Source: Panagrolaimus kolymaensis (lineage: Eukaryota; Nematoda; Chromadorea; Rhabditida; Panagrolaimidae). Taken from it: a stretch of DNA of 64,000 nucleotides. Positions within the stretch are counted from its first letter, which is position 1; each line of letters starts with the position of its first letter. Shown here piece by piece: positions 56,915 to 64,000 of this stretch. The stretch is from the NCBI GenBank assembly GCA_028622995.1, contig JAJQJQ010000056.1, forward strand, positions 992,001 through 1,056,000, read 5' to 3'. The translations under genes were made by a program, and so were the position numbers. The notes under the pieces are model-generated. The model saw only the letters and a program-made list of their open reading frames with translations. It was not told the origin of the DNA and did not search any database.

Positions 56915-57644
56915 AGAAATTTTTCACCGAAATCCCTTTTATTTTTTACATTTATATTGAAGACTAATGAATTATGCAAATGTGAAATTTTTTTAAAAGA
57001 ATTATGAATTTTATTTGTCGTCATTAGTACTTTGTAAAAAAGATAATTTTTAAAACTTTGGTGTAATTGCATTAAGATCCAATAAATTCATTGGTCGTGG
57101 TGAAGGCAAATAAAAATAACTTCTTCATCTAAAGCCATAATTTTTGCCTGCATTATATACGGTTCTCCTTGAATCCAGCAATATACTAAAAGCGGTAAAG
57201 CAAGAGCAATAAAACAAATATAATTTTAACTTCATACTTAATTTAAAAAAATATGAAAAATTGGAAATTTTCTTTAGAGAGTAGGAAGGTCATACAAATT
57301 GCATGTTTACACCTCAGCTTAATTTTTTTTGTTTTATAAATTTTTTTATAAATAAAATGAATGTTTTTTATTTAAATAATGGATATGTTACTTTTATACT
57401 TGAAAATTTAAAAATCCAATAGTTAAGAATTTTAAAATTTGTCAATGACAAAAAATATTTTGTCAGGGACAAAAACGTTTTTTCAAAAACTATTTTGCAG
57501 AAAATTTATTTTCGCTAACATGCAATAATAAAAACGTGATGAATAAATTATTCATATATAATTAACCATTGTTAAATTTACTATTATTTAAGAAGGCCTC
57601 TAATTGTAAAAAAATATCATTTTCAAAAAAGAGGAAAAGAAAAA
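56915..57644. other. Spacer with a relic LRR first exon
   Basis: AT-rich, except for the decayed LRR exon at 57088-57235 described separately. Confidence 0.5.
57088..57235 (-). pseudogene. Relic of an LRR-gene first exon
   Basis: On the minus strand an ATG at 57235 starts MKLKLYLF, then after a one-base frameshift continues as FIALALPLLVYCW and later DEEVIFICLHH before a TGA. This parallels the LRR-B first exon (MKLNFIILFISIVLPFLVYG ... DPIIVCYN) at both DNA and protein level. No LRR exons follow within 150 bp downstream, so it looks like the decayed remnant of a fourth copy. Confidence 0.45.
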
Positions 57645-57999
57645 ATGAAACTTCTTATTTGTTTTGCACTTCTTGTTGGTTTTGTAGCCATGGTGGGAGC
57701 TCACGAATAGCCTTTCATCTCTATCCCTGATGTTTGTAACCTTCCTAATGCAGGATGCCGGCGCAAGACTTCACCTCCCTGTCCACCAGGACAATTATGC
57801 AAAGGAATGCGATGTTGTGTAAGTTTTTTCTTTTTTTAACATTTTTAATAACATTTTTGATAATAATTAATATATTTAGCCACCTCCTCTTAACGTCGCC
57901 GAAAAATCTTTTGTTGGCGAATGTGATACTGACGCACCATGTCGACGCAAACCCCATTGTCCCCTTGGAATGACTTGCAAGGGGTTGTCATGTTGTTAA
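57645..57999 (+). pseudogene. Two-repeat Cys-rich secreted peptide gene with in-frame stop
   Basis: Two exons, 57645-57818 and 57880-57999. Reading from the ATG gives a good signal peptide (MKLLICFALLVGFVAMVGAH), then TAG at 57708-57710. The same frame continues for 75 codons with two tandem Cys repeats: VCNLPNAGCRRK..CPPGQLCKGMRCC and ECDTDAPCRRKPHCPLGMTCKGLSCC. The stop is avoided if 57675-57710 (GTTGGT..GAATAG, 36 nt, phase 0) is removed as a tiny intron, which would leave a weaker signal peptide. A nonsense mutation, an assembly error or micro-intron splicing all remain possible. The Cys pattern (C..C..C..C..CC per repeat) resembles small defence- or venom-type peptides only loosely, so no function is claimed. 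Poly(A)-like AATAAA follows at about 58057. Confidence 0.5.
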
Positions 58000-58502
58000 A
58001 ATTCATAAGCTAAGAATAATTCGGCTTCGCATATATGTATAACTTTGTAATGCTTAAATAAATTCATTAAAATGCAAAAAAAAAGTTACTTCAAGCAATG
58101 CGTAAATAATGCCACAAAAAATTAAATTACAGAAAAAGTCTACAGAAAGTATTATTGTAAATAAAAGTGACATTTTTCATCAGAAAAAAAGACCAAGAGT
58201 TACCCCGAAATGTTTAAGATAAATCCAATACAAAGAAAGCAATAAAAAAATGAATGGTATGGTTTCTTTTGAATTTTTTTATTTTAATTGCAATTTCCCA
58301 TGGAAATTCATTCCATCAAAATATTTGCTCCTTAAAACATGGTTACCTCCAGATATTTATTTGCCACGCATTTTTTCTTTAATATTTGGTGTATAAAAAA
58401 GCTTCTCATAAGCTTGTTGAAATTCATTTTTTCCTCTTGCCTTGTTATTCATTGAATTTTTTGAAGTTTGTGTTACACTTTCTAAAAAAAATTCTATATA
58501 TT
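58000..58502. other. Spacer between two small secreted-protein genes
   Basis: AT-rich, with 3' UTR of the Cys-rich peptide gene. No gene seen. Confidence 0.5.
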
Positions 58503-59076
58503 ATGCATTTTCTCGGTTTTTTAATTGTCTTTGCTTTAATTTTACAAGCTATGGGCGGCATCGTTACATATTCACCGGCATTATTTAGCGAAGTTGCTAA
58601 AAATCGGAATTGGAAGGACACGAAACGTAATAAAATTTTCTAAATTAAATTTTTTTACCTTTTTTTTAGAATGCCAAGTCTTCTTAAAAACATGTACAAT
58701 CCAACCTACCATGGAAAAATATGAAGGTAAGAATATGAAATTTAAAAAAACTTAAGGATCTTCTATTTATTTATTTTTTCAGATTGTTTGAAGAATGGCG
58801 ATCATAGTTGTAAGATTGCTAGCGTTCCTAAATATTCAACGGTATTATTTGATGAAGTAGCTAAAAGTCGGAGCTGGAAGATGTCAAAACGTAATATAAA
58901 TTTTTATAAACATAAATAAACTTTTATTTTTTTTAAGAATGCCAAAACTTCTTAAAAACATGCACACTCCAAACTACCATGGAACAATATGAAGGTAAAA
59001 ATAGTATTTAAGAAAAGTGAAGTTATTCCTTTTTTTAGATTGCTTAAAGAAAATCGACCCAAAATGTGTTGTTTGA
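58503..59076 (+). CDS. Small secreted protein with duplicated 4-Cys module
   Basis: Five exons: 58503-58626, 58670-58726, 58783-58890, 58938-58994, 59039-59076; 127 residues. A signal peptide (1-18, MHFLGFLIVFALILQAMG) precedes two tandem copies of a module of about 50 residues. Copy 1 includes YSPALFSEVAKNRNWKDTKQCQVFLKTC..YEDCLKNGDHSC, and copy 2 YSTVLFDEVAKSRSWKMSKQCQNFLKTC..YEDCLKKIDPKC. Exons 2 and 4 are both 57 bp, phase 1 at both ends, and similar in sequence, so the second copy arose by exon duplication. The four Cys per copy (CQ..TC..DC..C) likely form two disulphides. I recognise no family. The model is well supported by the splice sites and the repeat. Confidence 0.75.
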
Positions 59077-59818
59077 TATCAAAAAAACAAATACAAATAA
59101 AATAAAAGTAATCATTTTTTTAATTTGATTCTTTCTGTAACATTAAACAAATTTTAGGAAATTTGCAATAAAACGTTCCACAAATCAGCACAAATTTCAA
59201 ACATATTAATCACGCATCTGGAAAAACAAAAATAATGAGACATAAAAAAAAAACAAAAAAAAATATTATTAAAGTTTTTCATTTTTTAATTTCTTTAAAA
59301 TATTTTTTATTAAAATTTTCAAAAAATTGATAATTGTAATGAATGAATGTTTCGTGATTTATATTTTTAAATAAATTCGCTGACAGTTAATTTCTTTTTT
59401 TATCACACTAATATAAAATTTATTAACTATGTTTTACATTAAACATTTGGCTTAATACACACATGCTTCCATTCATATTTATCGACACTTTTGTAAATCT
59501 TTTTTGGTTAGTCAATAAAATTGTAAGCAACAAAAGCTTCTTCATTTCTTTCGAATCTTGCTCCAAAATTTAAACATATTTTATAAAATCTGCATAAAAG
59601 GCGTGATAAATAGAGTAATTAAGTTAAGGGGCCAAGAAAAAGTTTAATACAAAATAATGACATTCAAACACGGGGATGATTGCATAAAAATCATGTTATT
59701 TTTTTCTTCTTATTTTTTGTAAAAAGATACTTTCAAAAATTCATGTTTTTATTTGACATTTTATGTAATTTATGTTAAAAATAATAAATAAATTTTTTAC
59801 AAAACACAAACTTTGAAT
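59077..59818. other. Spacer downstream of the duplicated-module gene
   Basis: AT-rich, no gene or repeat seen. It contains the 3' flank of LRR-C. Confidence 0.5.
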
Positions 59819-60959
59819 TTAGAAATCTCTTTGAAGTTCGCTATCGTCATTTTCGTTGTTGTCATGACGTTGCTGTTCTTGAGCTTCGAGATTACGATAA
59901 ATCATGGGCGGAAGCTCGGAGGATCGACGGAAGATTCTTTTAATTTGAACACGACGCGAAGTGTAAATTAATAAAACAATAACAATTACCAATATAATAA
60001 GAATCAGAATAAGTAAATAGGGCCACCATTGATTCTTATTTGTCAGCAATGACCCTTCTTCGTCAAGACAGACTTCACCAGTAATATTAGTAAATGACAT
60101 ATTTGCAAATTTTGGTGGACTTGCGCATCTATAAAAAAGTTATTCAATACAGAGGAAGTTGTTATTAAGGTTGGCATACATTGGTATTTCGTTAAATCGA
60201 TGCAAAGAAACATCATTAATCAACCAAGCCATTGAACAATCACAAACAAATGGGTTTTTAATGATATAAAAATCCTCAAGGTTATTCCAATTCAAAAGCT
60301 TTTCGGGTAAAACAGATACATTTGTCGAACTTAAAGAAAATTGTTCTATTGGAGGAATATTCTTTTGTGTTAACATTCCGAATGCATTTTCATGAATAGA
60401 CGAAAGTTTCTTACACCACCAAATACTAATTGTTTTAAGATTTTGAAGCCCACAAAATGCGCAATCCCCAATCATAGTTAAATAATTCATAGAAGTGATA
60501 TGAAGTTCTTGTAATTTATGATCATCAGAAAGTTCATTCGTTTTTATTTCAATAATATTAGTGTTGGATAATTCTAAGATTTGAAGTTGAGGAATGCCAT
60601 TAATTGCCCTTGGTATAGCTGTTAAAGGATTACCAATTAAATATAATATTTTTAATTCACTAAAAACAATAATAAGAAGATTAAAATAATTTGCGGGAGT
60701 ACATACATTAAATTTTCAAAAGCATCATCATCAATTTGGGTTAGGTTGCAATCAACGAGAAATAACGATTTAAGGTTTGTTAAAGATTCGGGAAACATTG
60801 AATTTCTTAATTTTTTGAGTGGCATAAAATTTAGATGCAATTCTAATAATTGATTTAAATATTTAAGTGAAAACGATTCGAGCAGCTTATTCCCTCCTAA
60901 ATCCAAGAATTCAAGAGTTTTGCCAAGTTTTTTAGTTAAAATTGTTTCATCAACGTTAA

Positions 60960-61046
60960 AGGGACACTTTCACCTGACTCAAATTTTTGCTTACGACATG
61001 TTTTACCTCCTAGCGCGAAAGTTCTTTGTCAAGTCCATTTCGAAAA
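60960..61046 (+). repeat. Left terminal inverted repeat of the foldback element
   Basis: 87 bp, exact reverse complement of 61120-61206. Confidence 0.85.
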
Positions 61047-61119
61047 TGTTTGTAAGCCTTGGTCAAACTTCGTGAAATTTTTGAAATTTTTTCCAAAGCT
61101 TGACAAAAACTTACAAACC

Positions 61120-61206
61120 TTTTCGAAATGGACTTGACAAAGAACTTTCGCGCTAGGAGGTAAAACATGTCGTAAGCAAAAATTTGAGTCAGGTGAAAGT
61201 GTCCCT
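61120..61206 (-). repeat. Right terminal inverted repeat of the foldback element
   Basis: 87 bp, exact reverse complement of 60960-61046. Confidence 0.85.
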
Positions 61207-61801
61207 TTAATTAGCATATTAGTTTCCAACTTTAATTTTTTTAAAGAATCAAAATCATCAAAGGCGTTGTTTTCTATTTGTGATATTTTATTATCATTAA
61301 AATTTAATTCTTCAATATCTTTGCAATCGTTGGGAAGAATATAACCCTAAAAAATTAAAACTTTAGCATCAAAAAACATTTTTATAAAGTCACTCACTTT
61401 TTTTAATATTTGAATGTTGTTTCTCTTGAAAATGGCCGTTTTCACAGTAAAACCATGCTTCATAACTTTTACATTTGCGTGATTAAGCATTTTTCTACTA
61501 ATAAGTTGTTTTCCGCAATTTAATATATTGTGTGTGCAGTTACAATGTGCTTCTTAAATTAAGGGTCTTTAAAAATAAATAAACTTAAATAAAATGAAGA
61601 CATACGGGACTTTTTTCTTCCACAAGCATAAATTATGCTATATTCATGACTTTTTTCTTCACCCTCATTATCATCCTTTTGATCATCAGCCATTATCGAG
61701 GAATCCCCGATTTTACCATTGTGAATACCAATTACCACCATAAATAAGTGACTCAGTAAAATAAAAATAATAAAATGAAAATTGACAAGTAATATTCTCA
61801 T

Positions 61802-63450
61802 AATTATTGGAATTTAGAATTACGATGGATGCTGGGTTTTTTTTTTCAAATATTTAAATAATATGGAAGCTTTTGAATTTAAAGTTTCAAGTTATTGGAA
61901 AAAATCGCGTTTTAAACATTAGATGAACTTTAATTTTCATTAATTCCAACTGATAAATGAAATAACAATAAAAATCTCTTGTGATTTTTTTCACTAAAAA
62001 TGGGCAAATGAAAAGATGATTGACAGCTGCTAATAAAAGCGGTAGTAAAAAATTTGATGTAACTATGATTATTGCTTATCGAGTTTATTCACTTCAGTTT
62101 CCTACTTAATTTAATTATTTTTGTATAGTTTCTTTTTCCATAAAAGGGTTATATTAAAAATGGGTATGAGATCGAATTAAAACGCTGCCTTTAAATGTAT
62201 TTTGTTCTTCAAGAAGTTTCAAAGAATATGCGCTCTTGATATTTGTGAATACCATTAAACAAAAATAAATAAAAATAAATTATAACAAATCAACTAAAAA
62301 ACAAACAAATACGCAGCTACAATATTTTTTATTGATGAAGAAATAACACTAAAGCTCACCAACTTTAAATTATTTTGTTAATTAAAAGGTTGAAGTTGTT
62401 CAAAAATAACTTCTTGAAAACGATGATAAATTTAATATACTACTGTACTAATAAGTGCAAGCAAAACAATTAAAAAAAACTCATTTTCCTTAAAAGTTGA
62501 AAAAATGATTGAAAGCTTTTACGAGTGAAGTAAAAAGCAAAACAAAAGATTGGTTTTTGATTAGTGAATTCCATGATGCTCATAAATTCTTTAATTTTGT
62601 TATTACCATCTTTTACTACTGAATTTACTAAAGGTTTTGATACATAATTAAAGAAATGAAAAAAAAATATTAGGGAAGAAGAGCTTGCCAAAAATTGAAT
62701 CAGTAAAAAAAATGCGGTGAAACAAAGGCTTTTTTATTAACAGCTTTCTTAAAGGGACAACAACAAGCTTTTTTATAAACAAAACATTTTTAAAAGCTGA
62801 TAAAATAAAATAATTTTAATCAAGCAATCCAATCTCCTTCAATCAAGACTTTTGCTTCTTTCAGAAGCCTCAAAATCGAGAAGCAACAATTTCAAACATC
62901 CAAAGAGAACATTTTGGTCCATCGGAAAGGTCTCTGCCTACTGTGGAAGAAGAGCAAACTTCTGGAAATCAGCCAGTTGCAGGCGTTTGACTCGCGCTTT
63001 TTTTCTTCTTGCTTTTTTTTGCTGCTTAAATCATTCTTCAACAATTTTGATTATTCATTCTTTTCATCCTTTTTTTCTCCGTAGAAAAATCGTATTTTTT
63101 TCATGGCCATTCATTTTATTCCTCTAAGCTTTGGCCAACGAATATCCCTTTTTTGGTCATTTTCCTGGTCTTTCTATCTATGATTTGACCCTTTTTTAAC
63201 ACCATCATTAGTTTTCCAACCTTTTTACTCCATCATTTTTCCATATTTTTATTCGTGTTCAACTATTTTTCTTATAGTTATCTCCGTTTTTGAGAACAAC
63301 TCCTTCCATTTTACGTTGTTTAACTTCTTTGCGTGAGATTTAGTTATAGCCAATGCTTTTGCCTTATTTTTGTACTTATGAACGTGTGTCGTCAATTTGA
63401 AATATTAATACTTCTTTTTTAGTAATTTGCTTACTTCTCTTTTACTAACT
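61802..63450. other. Divergent spacer, LRR-C / Argonaute-like gene
   Basis: Holds the shared LRR upstream element near 62018, then AT-rich DNA. The stretch at about 62820-63000 has more balanced composition and may be promoter or 5' UTR of the Argonaute-like gene; its open frames start no recognisable protein. An acceptor-like TTTTTTAG at 63415-63422 precedes the Argonaute-like start. Confidence 0.5.
62018..62053 (-). promoter_or_regulatory. Upstream element shared with LRR-A
   Basis: Second copy of the ATTGACAGCT..AATAAAAGCGGTAGTAAAAAAT element, about 220 bp upstream of the LRR-C start. It differs from the LRR-A copy by a three-base insertion. Confidence 0.4.
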
Positions 63451-64000
63451 ATGGATGGTTCTTATGGTCCTCGTGGTGGTAACCGTGGTGGAAATCAATA
63501 TGGTAACCGTGGTGGTAATCAATATGGTGGATATGGCGGTAATCAAACTGGTGGTCGTGGTGGATATGGAGGTGGTCGCGGTGGATCTCAAGATGGTGCT
63601 CGTGGAGGATATGGTGGTCGCGGTGGATACCAAGATGGTGGTCGATCTGAAGCAACGTTTTCAACTATCTACCAAGTGCCACCTACAAATACGTTGAGCT
63701 TTGAAGACTGTATCAACCCTCAAATTAATGCTGGTGGTTCAGAAGTTCTAATCAACTCTTATGGCGTTCGTCTTCCTACTCGGGATGTTACTCGATATGA
63801 ATTGAAGTTCTTTACTGTTAGAGGTCAAGCTGAAAAAGTTTATGATCTTTCAGAAGTTCAAAAATCTGAGTAAGTTGCATTTTTAGTTTCCTTTATTATT
63901 ACGATTCTTCTTCTTTTAGAGTCATGGCTAGCGTTCGTCGTAATTGCATTACCAGGCTTTATGATCTTTTGTTTCAACAACATGGTGCTTACTTTGAATA
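63451..64000 (+). CDS. RGG-rich Argonaute-like protein, N-terminal part
   Basis: Exons 63451-63869 and 63920 to the window end; about 167 residues are seen. The N-terminus is a Gly/Arg/Tyr-rich RGG region (about residues 4-68: GGNRGGNQYGG, GGRGGYGGRGG), then a globular region with GGSEVLINSYGVRLPTRDV and TRYELKFFTVRG. That resembles the start of the N-domain of nematode Argonautes (LxNxFxV.., followed by a YxVxF strand). RGG N-termini are also found in CSR-1- and PRG-type Argonautes, where arginine methylation modulates function. PAZ and PIWI would be beyond base 64000, so the assignment rests on the N-domain alone. I chose the ATG at 63451; the in-frame codons upstream lack an ATG. Confidence 0.6.

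Larger units (their letters stand above)
60960..61206. mobile_element. Foldback MITE-like element in LRR-C exon 3
   Basis: The ends are perfect inverted repeats of 87 bp (60960-61046 and 61120-61206), starting AGGGACACTTTCACC. The inner part continues the palindrome imperfectly, so the whole element is one long hairpin. It is flanked by TTAA on both sides (60956-60959 and 61207-61210). Because the ends are symmetrical, TA duplication would fit equally well. It has no coding capacity, so it must be moved by a transposase from elsewhere (piggyBac-type if TTAA, mariner-type if TA). Confidence 0.85.
59819..61801 (-). pseudogene. LRR transmembrane receptor-like paralogue C, disrupted by a foldback element
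   Basis: Exons by homology to A: 61801-61606, 61552-61398, 61346-60707 (interrupted), 60659-60180, 60128-59819. Domain order is as in A, with NPFVCDCSMAWLIN in the cap and WWPYLLILILIILVIVIVLLIY as the membrane helix. A 247-bp foldback element plus a 4-bp target copy (251 bp, not a multiple of three) sits inside exon 3. Read through, it adds foreign residues and a TGA, ending the protein after the first repeats. Without the insert the whole gene is one intact frame of 510 codons, so the insertion is the only lesion I see and is recent. The allele might still be functional if the element is spliced out or absent in other individuals. Confidence 0.8.

Noticed and set aside
57755..57973. Continuous frame MPAQDFTSLSTRTIMQ... 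through the Cys-rich peptide gene
   Set aside because: It is a shadow in another frame. The real frame has paired Cys repeats and an intron at 57819-57879.
61029..61229. Open frame across the foldback element
   Set aside because: It is the LRR-C exon reading into the inserted element until a stop, and not a separate gene.
62852..63127. 91-codon frame upstream of the Argonaute-like gene
   Set aside because: No family match, no splice sites, and it turns into poly-Phe/Leu low complexity. It more likely lies in a promoter or 5' UTR.

Overview
This 64 kb window is nuclear DNA of a nematode. The evidence is strong AT richness, genes split by many short introns (mostly 40-60 nt, GT..AG, with T-rich acceptors ending in TTTTAG or TTTCAG), and a set of nematode-type genes: an flp-11 neuropeptide precursor, a ZP/cuticlin-like protein, Kunitz/lustrin and EB-module secreted proteins, an irk-type potassium channel, calumenin and an Argonaute-like gene. 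A divergent F-box-like gene and a local family of small secreted and LRR proteins hint at Tylenchina (clade IV), but the species cannot be named from sequence alone. I joined the exons by hand; every complete model keeps its frame across all junctions.

Layout. 1-14 kb: a 3'-truncated Bicaudal-D gene (-), T-synthase C1GALT1 (-), a STARD3-like MENTAL/START protein (-) and p70 S6 kinase (+), separated by long AT-rich spacers. 16-24 kb: a ZP-domain protein (+), an R3H-domain protein and UFC1 (both -, a close pair), and the tRNA methylthiotransferase CDK5RAP1 (+). 24-39 kb: a Kunitz/lustrin secreted protein (-), a polypeptide GalNAc-transferase (+), SEC14L1 with PRELI/CRAL-TRIO/GOLD domains (+), and a possible two-channel operon of a Kir channel followed by a divergent Cys-loop channel (+). 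39-51 kb: an NK-type homeobox gene (-) whose coding end overlaps the end of the Cys-loop channel, an EB-module secreted protein (-), calumenin (-), an unrecognised 827-residue His/Asp/Ser-rich protein (+) and flp-11 (-).

51-62 kb is the accessory part. It holds three paralogous LRR-transmembrane receptor genes (A, B and C, all -) with the same five-exon layout, a decayed relic of a fourth first exon, an F-box-like gene, a two-repeat Cys-rich secreted peptide gene with an in-frame stop, and a small secreted protein built by internal exon duplication. Paralogue C is broken by a 247-bp foldback (MITE-like) element with TTAA-type target duplication; paralogue A shows the pre-insertion sequence. 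The window ends in the 5' part of an RGG-rich Argonaute-like gene (+).

Most genes are conserved housekeeping or neuronal and secretory genes: mucin-type O-glycosylation is represented twice (GalNAc-transferase initiates, C1GALT1 extends). The 51-62 kb cluster of receptor-like and small secreted proteins is the most novel and fastest-evolving section.
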